Positions 46,848 to 58,593 of a stretch of DNA of 64,000 nt are shown here, piece by piece. The notes beneath the pieces are model-generated. The model made no database searches and was not told where the DNA came from. It saw nothing but the letters and a program-made list of their open reading frames with translations. The position numbers were made by a program, and so were the translations under genes. The stretch is from the NCBI RefSeq assembly GCF_949987535.1, contig NC_080067.1:31338039-31402038 (forward strand), written 5' to 3'. The number at the start of each line of letters is the position of its first letter. The stretch's first letter is position 1. Origin of the DNA: Balaenoptera acutorostrata (taxonomy: Eukaryota; Chordata; Mammalia; Artiodactyla; Balaenopteridae).

Positions 46848-48433
46848 ATGGGCTCCCTTTCAAACTATGTCTTGCTTCGACTAACTCTTACTGCTTTTTC
46901 AACAGTTTTAGCACAGCCCCAAAACCCACTCACACGAGTCTTTCAAACCCTGGCCACCTTAACTAATCAGTCTAATTGCTGGTTATGTCAGTGTCTAAAT
47001 AACGCACACTAGCCTGAACTAGGTTTTGTTCCTGCCAGTGAAAGCGCCTGGTGGACCCATTCTGGGTAGTAGATGAATGGAAGGCACTCTACTTCCTCCT
47101 ACTGCAGAGTGACTTGGCATTGGGGAAACACCATGGAGGCAGGCTCGAGGTCTGTCCTTCACTCAGGTGAGGCTATCGGAGGGAAATTTTTCTCTTTGCC
47201 TTGAAAATAAAAACAGCACTGGACCCTTCCTAGGTAACATACCAAAACAATACTGTAATCAAACACTATGGTTCGATTCCACGGATGTCACCTTCAAACC
47301 ATCCTTAGATGTCATAAATGAGTTCCAGACTGATTATAATGATACAAATGTTTACCTAGTCACTGGACAGTATTCTTGGTCTTCAGGCCACACAAATGGG
47401 ACCTGAAACAGCTCAGCTGTTCCCCAGGTTGGTCTACCCGATACCCCAGGCTACAGATGGGTCGACCAAACTTCTGGAATGACCTGGTCAGGTAATGACA
47501 CCTATCTCGATAGCTGCCAAAACCAGACTGAAGGTCTCCTCTACCAGATATTTCACAACCTGTTTTGCTCTTACAGCCTGACAGAGGCACATGGGAAATG
47601 CAGATGTACAGATGCCAACATAACTAATGACAAAGTCCACCATGGACACCAAACTCCAAACTGGTGGGTCATATGTTCCACTCTGACCTTGTCTGTGAAC
47701 ACCTCTGGTCTGTTTAGTTTATGTGGCAATAAGGTATATAAAGGGTTCCCACCTAAATGTTCAGGACGATGTGGACTTGGTTACCTGGCGCCTTCCCTCA
47801 CTAGGTATCTCACTTTAAATGCTAGCCAGATTACAAACCTGGGCTCCTTCAGGCATAAAGTAGCACCACATAGACGCATCCAACCAGAAATCGTAGGCAA
47901 GCCACTCATGTATCGCAATACTGATTCAGTAAGGACCCTTTTTCTGAGTTGGAGAACTTCTGACCTAGAAGAAGCAATTCTGAACATTTCCAAAGTCATG
48001 GAACATGGATTCACCGCCGCCCCACAGACCTTGAAAGCACGTCCATCAGGGGTTAGTAGTTTCGCCTCTGTGCTCCGAAGTCACCATCTCCTGGCTACAC
48101 AGGCTGTCCAACAAGGAACACAGCATGCCATCGTTGTCAGACAATGCTGCTTGTATGAAAATAAATCAGAAGAAATACAGAATTGTGTGAACCGTTTAAA
48201 AGAACAGGCCAAAATCCTACGTAAAATGAGTGAAGCACCGTTGATTAATTGGACTGATCTCGAGAATAAGCGACTGGTTCAGTGAAAGATGGGGCCATGC
48301 GTTGGGATTTGCTCTTTTATGCGTATTCATCCTTGTTATCTGTGTTTTTGTCTGCACATCTTTTACCTCCCGACTTCTAATCCAAGTCTCTCCACAACAA
48401 TCTCTCCAGCTCCTTGCCTGTGAAACTTCATGA
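46848..48433 (+). pseudogene. ERVMER34-1: Endogenous retroviral envelope gene, ERVMER34-1 (HEMO) orthologue, broken
   Basis: This is a gammaretrovirus-like envelope glycoprotein relic. The ATG at 46848 has a strong CCACCATGG context and a hydrophobic leader. A CWLC motif, the CXXC type of gammaretroviral surface subunits, is at codons 44-47. Breaks: TAG at 47010-47012; TAGTAG at 47067-47072; a net +1 frame shift between about 47130 and 47167; TGA at 47404-47406; a second frame shift at about 48255-48272 before the membrane anchor; and a final TGA at 48431-48433. The longest open stretch is 47407-48282, with several N-X-S/T sites. The first Cys of the usual C-X6-CC is His (48124-48126), while the CC at 48145-48150 remains. 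A hydrophobic membrane segment lies at about 48299-48358. The identification rests on sequence likeness to the captured human env. The stops rule out a full-length product. Confidence 0.9.
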
Positions 48434-48479
48434 CAGGTTATAACAGGGACATGAAGGGACTAACCACACCAAAATGGCA

Positions 48480-48907
48480 TAAAGACTATTTTAAACTGAG
48501 AACATCTGAACAAACAGCAGCTGCAGTGGAAACAAAACAAAACAAAACAAAACAAAAAAAATCTCTAAACTTCCCTTTAATGAGTAAATTATGTCTTTCT
48601 CAGAATTCAGCTGCCATAAACCCATCTCTGAGGGAGTTTTCTGTAAGGGAGGAGCCTGGCTTGGCATCAGGACCTGCCAAGGAATTATGGGACTACCCTG
48701 TGAGAACCTTCCATATATTCCCACTGAGACCTTAATACCTTTCCCCACCCCCATCCCTTTAAGCTGGTATATAAATCCTTACTCCTTATAGCATGCTGCT
48801 GTATACATGTGTAATAATCTTTGCTCCTATTAATCTGTCTGTTAATTCACAGGCCCCCAACTACTTCAACCTAAGTTGGTAAAGGAAAGGTTTTCTTCCC
48901 AATAACA
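48480..48907 (+). mobile_element. MER34-like LTR, 3' of the envelope
   Basis: An LTR-like end follows the env. It has a TATA-type box (tatataaat near 48768), GC-rich upstream sequence, a poly(A)-type region near 48812, and termination in AATAACA at 48901-48907. The order env then LTR suits the 3' end of the MER34 provirus. The start is approximate; an A-rich block (AAAACAAAACA type) at about 48532-48560 lies at the boundary region. No 5' LTR was recognised upstream of the env. Confidence 0.65.
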
Positions 48908-49084
48908 CTTTCTAGACTTTTCTGGATATACCAGAGGGTGTGTTCAAATACATAAAGGAATTTGGAAATCTTGATTTTGTTTGAAGGTGAAAGAGTCCAG
49001 TGTACATGTACACAGGCTCTGTGGAAATCCTTTTAAATTTGTCTCAAACAGTAAACTTTGGGTACTCAAAAAAAAAATTACCTT

Positions 49085-50240
49085 AAACTAGATCATAGAA
49101 ATAAATGTAAATGCGAAAATTATAAGAAATACAGGAGTAAATCTGCATATTCTTGGGTTAGGTAATAGTTTCTTAGATATGACACCAAAAGCACAGACAA
49201 CAAAGGAAAGTAAATAAATAAATAAATAAATTAGACTACATCAAAATTAAAAACTTTTGTGCTTCAATAGCCAACAAGAAAGTGAAAAGACAACCCACAA
49301 AATGATGGGAGAAAATATTTGAAAATTATATATATATAAGATACTTGTATTCAGAATATTTATTAATGAGTCTTACAACTCATTTACAAAAGGACAAATA
49401 ATTAAAACTTGAGCAAAGAATTTGAATAGACATTTTTCCAAAGAGAATATACAAATGGTCAAAAGCACATGAGGAAATGTTCAACACCTTTAATCATTAG
49501 GGAAACTCAAAACCACAGTGTGATACCACTTTACATGCACAAGAGTGGTTAAAATTTTTTTACAAGGGGGACAATTACAAGCATTCACGACGATGTGAAC
49601 CTTCATACATGCTGAGGGTAAAATAAACGGTATAGCTGCTCTAGAAAAACCTTCACCAGTTCTTCAAAAAGTTAAACAGAGTTATCATATAACTCAGTAA
49701 TACCACTTTTAGGTTTATACCCAAGAGAAATAAAAATATACATCAAAACAAAAACTTTATATGTATGTTCCTAGCAGCATTATTTATGAGTCAAAAAGTA
49801 GAAACAACTCAAATGTCCATCACTTACTTGATGAATAGATATATTAAGAGGTATATTCATAGAATGGAATATTTTTGGCCAAAAAAAAAAAAAAATGAAA
49901 TACTGTTACATACTACCACACGGATAAACCTTGAAAACATTCTGCTAAATGAAGGAAGCCAGTCACAAAGACGACATATTTTATGATTCTATTTATTTTA
50001 AATGTCTAGAGTAGGCAAATCTATGGAGACAGAAAGTAGATTTGTGGTTGTCAAGTGCTGGGGGGAATGGGGAGTCATTGCTAATGGGTATGGGGTTTCT
50101 TTTGGGGTGATGAAAATGTTTTAAAATTGACTGTGGTGTTGGTCGTACAACTCTGTGAAAATACCAAAACAGTTGAATTATACATTTTGAATGGGTGAAT
50201 TGTATGGCATGTGATATATATTTCAGTGAAGCTATTTTTT
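49085..50240 (+). mobile_element. LINE-1, sense, decayed
   Basis: It runs from an ORF2 block resembling 'tagatatgacaccaaaagca' through 'aataccacttttaggtttat' and 'aaacaactcaaatgtccatc' to the 3' part 'gtgaaaataccaaaacagtt' near 50160. The frames are broken. A (TAAA)n patch is at 49212-49230. Confidence 0.88.
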
Positions 50241-52569
50241 CATGTCATAACAGGAGATAGAAAAGAAAGAATAATTCTGGAAGCTTGTTTAAAACACAGA
50301 TTACTCGACTCAACTCCGTACAGCTGAAACAGAGTTCCTGGGAATGCTGTCCAAAAGTCTGCAATGGTTTTCACAATTTCACCAAGTACCTCTTAAGCAC
50401 CCTGCTTTAGGCTGCAGAGGTTACTAAAGCGGAAACGACTCAGGAGCAATGACTATTCCGGCTATTAGGCATCATTCCACCCTCAGTGTCAGTGACCAGG
50501 TTGAGTTTTGATCTACAGGGAATGAGCTTTTTACACAAAAAAGAAGGCAATCACTCCTTTTGGGTGAGAGCACTAAGAAAGAAGGGGGTATAGAGTTTGG
50601 TTTGAGTGTTCCAAGAGACAAAGTTGCCCACTTGGCAGTATTCCCCTCGGCTAGCCAGGTAGGAACCAGGAGCACCAGAGGGGCGGCCCCATAGCCAGAA
50701 CCCTGGACTTGTGCTGCTCTGTTGCCAGTCTAACTTTTAGCAAAGATAAAAGCAGGGAACAAGTGGAACCCCAAGGATAGAAAAGATCCTGACTGTGAAT
50801 GTTCAAATAATTCAAAAGCAAACAAACAAACAAAAAAACAAAAACAAAAAACTTCAAGCTTTATTTTTAATTGATTAGTTTCTTATGAGAGATGATTCTA
50901 TGTCATGACACATTATATTTGGCAGGAAACACATTAATTTCCTACTACTGTTAATTTTTATATCTTTGTAAAGTACATATATACTAGTCCAAATTATCTG
51001 TGGAGCCTTCTGTAGTCACCTCCTTTGACAGATCAAAATGGACCCGCAAAATATGAAGTTTTGTTCTACTAACATATACTGAGAAACTTTTGTTTCACAT
51101 AGTGTTTTTTAAACTAATTCATTTTACATATTGTAGCAGGTTTCTTTTGACTCTCTGTCCCAAACAATCATTTCAATCAGCTTTTCAACAAAGGTTTAGG
51201 GAAATAGATAACATTTTTAAAGTTATGGATTTATATTTTTCCCAGAGAATAGCAAGAAAAAAGAAAACCTCTCTGGTCATACTGTCAGTGTTGATGTTAA
51301 ATGTCAAGATGACATTTAATGACTAATCTACAAAAAGTAAATGAGTTATCTTTATTCCCTTGCCCTTACACCAGGATAGGCTTCCTGTTACTTAAACAAA
51401 TTTCCATCCTATTCAAAAAGACTCAGGAATCAGGGCCTTTGTCAAAGAATCTGAGATAATATATTAGGGTCTGTGAAAGCTTGAAAAATACAACTTATTA
51501 ATTTAACATTTTGCATATTCAGAAGAGTCATTTCTTCTTAGGGCCATTTGAAAAGAATGAATTTTTAGCACCGCTTCAGCTAACAGAAGGAACATTATAA
51601 GAATTTTAAAGATTCTTGTAAAGCTGTCTACATCAAGCTGAGTCCATTTATCATTGACTATTTTAAGTCTAACTCTTAGCTCTTACTTTTGTGATTTAAC
51701 ATAAATTTAATTGGGGGTTCTCTGGCTCCTTTCAAGTTTATAAAAGGAAATTTCATGAGGAAAAATGTGGAATATTGTTTTTCAATTTGGTATAATATTA
51801 ACTTGAAATAGAAATCTCCAAAATGGTTTAAAAGTCACTTTAAAATTTGTACTTTGGGACCGCTTTTGACATTTTAATGCAGTAATGATTTTCTCTATTT
51901 CTAGTGAATTTTTGAAGGAAGGAATATTAACCAGATTCTTATACATAAAGTATTCATCTAAATGTATTCAAGAACCAGAGCTATTAAAACTTAACTAGTA
52001 ACTCTTTAGTAACTAGTGAGTAATTAATTTAATTATTTAGCATTGGTATATGTAGATAATATCAACAATTGTCCTGCTTTGCATAAATATGATTAAAGAC
52101 AGGTTAATTTTGGAATCTAATACAAAATATTAGATACTTTACATATAATCCCTGATGACTTCTAGAAAGCCTTTCAACTCAATAAAATATAGTCATTCAT
52201 ATGTTAGTATAAATAGAGATAAAGGGTGGGGTGGGGTAGGGAATAACATCAAGAAAAGATGAAGAAAGGTTTTGCTTAAATCCTAAATTTCATTCTGAAC
52301 ATACTAAGAAAAGAAATAGTATTGATTATAAAGTATTTTATATACCTTATTTTTTATAATATCTTCAGTATATTTCATTGAAAATAAATATTAATTTGGT
52401 ATGTAAATCACCTATAATTGCACCTATAAAATGATATATAATTCTTATTTTCTGAATAATTTGGTCTATTTATTTGTGTATTTATATGGATATGTATATA
52501 ATTTTCATGTTTACATGCATAAATGAATAATGGGTGAAGCTTATGTTTTTCACTACTTCAGAATTTTAC
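50241..52569. other. No confident feature
   Basis: The composition is mixed, becoming AT-rich after 50860. Small frames (50472, 50651, 51090) have no recognised motif. A simple (CAAA)n stretch is at about 50820-50852. Confidence 0.45.
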
Positions 52570-53150
52570 TTATTTTTAATTATGAAAAATTTCAAATATA
52601 CATTGAAGTAGAGAAGCTACTACAATGGACTTTCACGTATCCTTCACCAGAGTCAACAATTATCAAGACTTTGCTTCAACAATTATCAAGACTTTGCTTC
52701 AACAATTATCAAGACTTTGCTTCTTGCTTCATATGCCTCTTTCTCTTTTTATCTCCTTCATTTGCTCATTAAAGCAAATGGCAGATATCATATCATTTCA
52801 CTTTCACATGCAACCAGAAAAATAAGTGGGCTTCCATCTTCTGTCACCTTAACGCCTAACAGAATTATCATAACCCATAAATGTATTCAAATTTCCAAAA
52901 TTGCTCAAAAATATGTTTTTATTGTCATTTTGTTTGAACTAGGATCTAAACAAGATCCACAATTGGTATTTGGCTGTTGTGTCTTTAAAGTCATTTTAAG
53001 TCTAAAAAAATAGAGCATATTCCTTCTTTTTTTTTTTTTTTTTTTTTTGCTTCTCTGCTACTGACCTGTTAAAGAAACTGGGTCAGTTGTCCTGCAGAAT
53101 GTCCCACATTCTGGGTTTGTCTGCTTCCTTGTGGTAAGTTCCACTTACCT
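52570..53150. repeat. Old L1M-like repeat with an internal 23-bp tandem triplication
   Basis: The sequence resembles that at 915-1205, with a block including 'atacattgaagtagagaagc', then 'tgtgtctttaaagtcatttt', a T-run at 53029-53049 and 'gaatgtcccacattctgggt'. Inside it, three perfect copies of a 23-bp unit lie at 52654-52722. The overlapping frames of 66-98 codons are repeat-derived. Confidence 0.5.
52654..52722 (+). repeat. Perfect tandem triplication, 23-bp unit
   Basis: The unit is caacaattatc followed by aagactttgctt. The copies are at 52654-52676, 52677-52699 and 52700-52722, with no difference among them. Confidence 0.95.
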
Positions 53151-53199
53151 ATTGTTGAATATCCAACAATCCCCCAATTTAAAATAGCAACATATTATC

Positions 53200-54276
53200 T
53201 ATTATCTTAGTGCTATGGATTGACTGGGCTCAATTCCAATATTCAGTTTGGCTCACCCGTATACCTGAAAGTTGACACTGCCTCTCAGCTTGGAAATCGG
53301 TGAGGCAATCAACAGAAAGGTTTATCTGTGGCATCTTCATGTGGCTGGAGCCTGCTTACAGCATGAAAGCTAGATTCCAAGCGTGAACATAGCAAAACAT
53401 ATGCTCAACAGCAGATGCTGAAGGCTTCTTATCATCTAGCCTTGGATGTCACACAGTGTCACTTCTGTAACATTCTATTGATCAAAAAGCAAATCTCAAG
53501 AATCTCAAGCCTAGATTCAAGGGGAAGAGGACTATCCAAAAGAGTAAAGATAAGGTTATTCATTGGAGAGCAATCTTTAGAGTTTAGCTACTATACTGTG
53601 TTTTTTAATTGGTTCCTTTAGTACCAATATATCCTATCAACGGAAGTTAACTCTAAAGGCTTAATTACATTCAATTATTTTGGCCAATGATATATCCTAG
53701 TGGTACTCTATACTTTATATTACACCATATTGGAAGGCACATAGTGCCAGGTATGATTTAAGGCATCTTACAAATTTATATGAAAACCAACATAGCATAA
53801 AGTAAGATAATGAGAAAAATATAAAAGATAAGTGAGAGTAGATATATAAGATGCTATTAAAATACAGTGCATAAAAATATGTGCACTTAAAGAGTCTCTC
53901 ATCCCACCTCCCACAGCTTTCATGCCCTGCTATGGAAGGACACATCAGAATCTCCAAGAAGAATGGAGCCTGATGGCCCTTAATATGTCTTTTTGAATAT
54001 TGTCTTATTCACATGACTGAGCTCTTTAATAAGTGCATCTGTGCTGTTGGGAAAGAGAATCACATATGTCACATACGAGGTGGTCATTCAGTGTGAGTCA
54101 TTAGGAAACCATCTCATGATTCTGGGCAAGATGGACATCTACCCAGTCCTACACTGTGAGAAATTAAGGATGTGTTGACTGAAGGACATTATTTTTCTCA
54201 AAGGAAACTCTGAAATCACTCAAATGAGTGAACAAGTACTTGCCTGAGACTAAGGAGACTCACCAGATAGATCTGT
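53200..54276. other. Unassigned; possible ancient interspersed repeat at 53300-53540
   Basis: Blocks such as 'ggagcctgcttacagcatga' and 'cctagattcaaggggaagag' are reminiscent of a widely dispersed mammalian repeat, but I cannot name it. No gene was recognised. The frame at 53715-53957 (antisense) is AT-rich and featureless. Confidence 0.35.
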
Positions 54277-54460
54277 CAGGTAAAATACTGGATGCCCAAT
54301 TGAATTTGAATTTTGGATAAACAATGTTTTCTTAAAAAGCATTAGGTATGTTACATGCACTATTTGGGACATACTAAAATAAATTTTTTGTTGTGTATAT
54401 GAAATTCAATTTAACTTGGTGTCCTGTATTTTTGTTTCCTAAATCTGGCAATTTTAACCC
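54277..54460. mobile_element. MER53-like palindromic MITE
   Basis: The left arm (aggtaaaatactggatgccc, continuing through an aatttgaatttt stretch) and the right arm (aattcaatttaacttggtgt, ending in cctgtatttt) are inverted copies with mismatches. The element folds back on itself over about 180 bp. The arrangement and the 'ggatgccca' and 'cctgtatt' ends are those of MER53 (hAT-type). Confidence 0.75.
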
Positions 54461-55014
54461 CAGAGAACATGAAAAAGAGTATCTCGATTTGATAAATTTA
54501 AAACAAAACTCTATTATTATAATGATTTTATTATGAAAGAACATCAGTGAGTCTCCCACAGCGTGTCTGATTTGTATAGCACGGTCTGAAAATTTCAAAC
54601 TTCCTCTTTAGTGTATTTTGTGCCTAGAAAATAATAATTCGTAGAGTTTGCTACTCAATTTAGGACATTATAACTCAATTCAGGGCACATAGTCATTCAA
54701 AAAGTAGTGTGCAATTAGCTATGGTTACAAATTACCCTGTTGCCTAGTACCAGGCAAAGAACAAAAGTATGAGTAACAAAAATAAAACTTTTCCATATGA
54801 AGGATGGATAGAAGCGTTTTTCCAATTATGAAGTAATTACGGTCCAAAGTATCTTAGTAAACCAACCTCACCACAGCTAGTGTCCAAAAGATTCAAGTCA
54901 AAAAGCCTTGACTGGAAGACAAATAACACAAATGTTACTACGAGATTAATGCATTCATCGTGCTAGCCCTTTCAAGAATTTATACAACACATAATCTAAT
55001 ATAGCATGATCTCA
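54461..55014. other. No feature seen
   Basis: AT-rich intergenic sequence without recognisable structure. Confidence 0.5.
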
Positions 55015-55232
55015 AGAGTATAGCTCAGGATTCAGGTTGCCCAGATTGATTTCCTGCTTCTTCCATTACTAGCTTTTTGTCTTTGGGTAAGCTCCTAACT
55101 TCTCTACGTCTCAATTCCTCTTCTGCAAAATGGGGAAAATAATATCTACAGCATAAGTTGTTTTGAGAATTGTTACTCCATGTAAGGCACTTAACCCAGT
55201 GCTGGTACATAGTGGGCACACAATCAATTTTG
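55015..55232 (+). repeat. MIR SINE, sense, nearly full length
   Basis: This is the clearest MIR in the window: 'tatagctcaggattcaggtt', 'ttctctacgtctcaattcct', 'cttctgcaaaatggggaaaa', 'ttttgagaattgttactcca', and 'agtgctggtacatagtgggc' ending in 'cacacaatcaatttt'. Confidence 0.88.
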
Positions 55233-57700
55233 TCCATAATGATGATAGAAAATAAGGATGGTGGTGGTGATACTGAAAAAAATAGGTGTTAAAAAGAGGC
55301 ATAGAAATGCTATTAGTTGTTATTCCCAGGCAGACTTGGTTTTCATTCTTATTCTTCCATTATTTGTGAAATTTTCTAAAACAATGTAACTTTTATAATC
55401 AATCAAACCTAACATCTTAACTGCCCTTACAATGAATAATCAGAGTGTATTTTTTTACAGCTTGAGCACAAAAGTTTTCGTTGCCCCAGCCAACTTCCTG
55501 ATCCTCTATAGTGTCTAAAATCACAATCATACCTTTAGAATAAAAGTGTATATGTGTTACTTGGGAAAAAGAGAAGATATCGGTATAATCACAATGATGT
55601 TCCTTAGTATTGAGCACATCAGGCATCAGATGATTTAGCTAATGCGTAGGGAGGAAGTAAGGAGAGAACTAGACAAGATATTGAGGTTTTCATGGAGAAA
55701 AAAAGTAGAGGGGCCAAGAAGGAAAGTTCTGAAATGCAGGGAGCTGTTTGGGGTGAGGAAGCATGGAAGAAGGAAGGCTGTGTGCAGCCTGAAGGTACAA
55801 GGCATCTGGGGGTGATTTCATACTGGAGAAATTTTGGCCACAAAATTGGAGGTAAAATGCCAAGAGAGTAATCTGATTCATAACTTTGCCTACCATAGTC
55901 CTCAGAGTAATAATGTTGGTGAAAATGATAACCTATTGTGCTTAGCTGGTTTCAAACTATTCACATATTTTAGGCTTTCAATTCTTTGTTTTCCTCATAT
56001 TTAAACTTAGTTTGGAAAACCAGTGCACATTTTGGAGATAGCTTTCTTTTTTTAATCTCATGTCTCATTTTGACCTAGAAGCCACTAAATATTTATGTGT
56101 TTTCAGATTCTCATAATTCATACCTTAAATAATATTCAATAACTTTTCTATCACCTCTAAAACAATAATCCCTGAATCTTCTTCTCTAGCTAAACCTTCT
56201 TTCATGAACTCCAGGTCTGTAAACATTTACTTGGAATCCCCCGGAGAATTGCAAACTCAACATGTCCTGAAGGGAGCTTGTCAGCTTCCTTTCCTACCAC
56301 CCATACCCCTATGTGTACTATATTAGAGACTGGAAAACCCCTTACTCATTTGTTTCTCGCCACACAACCTCCAAAGTCACACAGTTCTGCATTTCCAGTT
56401 CTCCTTTACCATTTTAGTCCATGGTAGTCTTTTTTTCCCCCCCAATGCACAGTTAGTTATACCATAGGAAAAATGTAAACTCCACCCTTGGAGGCGACCC
56501 TCATTTTTTCAGTGTTACAACACTGCTATGTATTTAGAAGATTCCATTTATACTTTCCTAAATTAGCCCATTTTAAGCTTTTTAAGCCAACCTTATATAA
56601 ACTTTTCTGTTAAAGGACATATGGATTTCTTTAGTGTTTTATAATATTCAGCTCAGCAAGGAGAAATTTTGCCTCCAAATTTTCCAAACACATAGAATGT
56701 TTCTGTTAACAATTAAATGCATATCTCTAGATGAAGAAACAAACAGAACATAATGAAAACTTGGTAAGGTACAGACTAAGTGAGGTTTCAAGCATGTTAC
56801 AGAAGTCAAAGAACACACTTTTGTGGGACAGATTTTGTCACCTTGTAAAGATCATCTGACATTAAGTGGGTTAGTGACTTTCCTTTGTTCAAAAAAAAAA
56901 TGACTGACATTATTTAGTAATTTAAAAATAATTGTCAAAATAAAATTAATTGGTGGGCTCTAAGAATTTATACTTTATCATCCTCATAATGTTTTCTTCA
57001 GGCTCCCTTTACCACTCTCTGAATCATCAGTCATTGAAGACAGTTTTTTTCATGACATTTAATTAGGAAACATTTTGCCATCTGAATTATATGTATTATC
57101 TTCTCTTCATATTTTTTTTCAGAAAAACTCTGTGAGTTGTCTGAGGCAGATGAGAAAGTTATGATGAAATATATTATGAAATATTGCCCCTTGTGTTCTT
57201 TCCCAAAGTTTTCTTGTACGCTGTGACCCTTCCCAAATGAACTGCAAGATACAGCTATTTCTTACTCCCAAGATGTTCTCAAGAATTAGTGGAAAGAGAA
57301 CCAGCCAGTTACAATAAGGGTTTTGTCTCTTGTGACAAGAAAGGTGGGGTTCTCAGTGGAGGTATTGGTGATCATCTGACTGGAGAGTAGTTGAGGATAT
57401 AAACATTCCTGCAGATGCCAACATCAATGATTTACTGTACCCGAGATCCAGACTGGATGGTCTACAACTGAGCAAATGACAATGTGGCACAGATAATGGT
57501 GCCAGAAGCCATAATCTCCCTCTAAATCACTCCCTACCGACCAACTAAATTTCAGGATGCTCATGAAGTTCTATAACCACCTCAGGAAGAAAGATGGTGA
57601 GGAGATCACGAAATGAGGTGAAACACACCTAAACTTTGCCCTCCTTCTAGAACCCTTCTACTCACAACTTCTCAAATGGAAATAAAGCACTGGTCTTATA
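55233..57700. other. No confident feature
   Basis: There are no recognised genes, RNAs or named repeats. Small antisense frames at 55417, 55619 and 55690 lie in a moderately AT-rich stretch without protein motifs. Confidence 0.45.
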
Positions 57701-57704
57701 TCTT

Positions 57705-58593
57705 ATCTCAGAACCTTTTTTCCCCAGCTTTACTGAGAAATAGTTGACATACATCACTGTATAAGTTTAAGGCACACAGCATGGTAGTTTGATTTACATA
57801 TATTGTGAAATTGTTACCACAATATGTTCAGCTAACATCCATCATCTCATACAGATGCAATAAAAAGAAAAGAAAGGAGAAAAGAAAAAAATTTCTTGCT
57901 GTGATGAAAACTCAACAATTTTCCTATATATCATACAGCAGTGTTAACTAAAGTCATCATGTTGTGCAGGACCCTTGTGCACTCTTGGTGGGATTGTAAA
58001 TTGGTGCAACCACTATGGAAAACAGTATGGAGGATCCTCAAAAAAATAAAAATAGAGCTATCATATGATCCAGCAATCCTACATCTGGGAATACATCCAA
58101 AGGAAATAAAATCACTATCTTGAAGAGATATTTGCACCCCCATGTTCACTGCAGCATTATTTACGATAGCCAAGACATGGAAACAACCTAAGTGGATGAA
58201 TGGATTAAAAAGTTATAATATATATATATATGTGTGTATATATATACACACATGTATTTACATATATATAATGCAATATTATTCAGCCATAAAATTTAGG
58301 GATACTCTATCATTTACAACAACATGGATGGACCTTGAAGGCATTATGCTAAGTGAAATAAGTCAGACAGAGAAAGACAAATACTCACGATCTTGTTTAT
58401 ATAAGGAAACTTTAAAAAAAAAAAAGAAAAGAAAAAGAAAAGAAAGAAACTCAATGAAAAAGAGAAAAGAGATCAGACTTGTGATTACCAGAGGCAGAGG
58501 GTAGGAAGATGGAGAATTGGAGGAAGGTGGTCAAAAGGTACAAGCTTCCAGTTATAAGATAAATAAGTACTAAGGATGTATCTAGAACTTTGA
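57705..58593 (-). mobile_element. LINE-1 with 5' inversion (twin priming)
   Basis: Bases 57715-57962 are antisense L1 3' UTR ('cagctttactgagaaatagt', then 'tatatatcatacagcagtgt'). Bases 57963-58580 are sense L1 from just upstream in the element ('gtgcactcttggtgggattg' to 'ataagtactaaggatgta'). The two pieces abut in L1 order, so the element lies on the minus strand with its 5' part inverted. Imperfect repeats 'tatctcagaacctttt' (57705) and 'tatctagaactttg' (58580) flank it. A TA/TG microsatellite is inside at about 58210-58270. Confidence 0.8.

Noticed and set aside
48430..48735. 101-codon frame just after the envelope, which might be a continuing tail
   Set aside because: It starts at the last env codons in another phase and runs into the A-rich boundary and LTR. 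It is not a separate gene.
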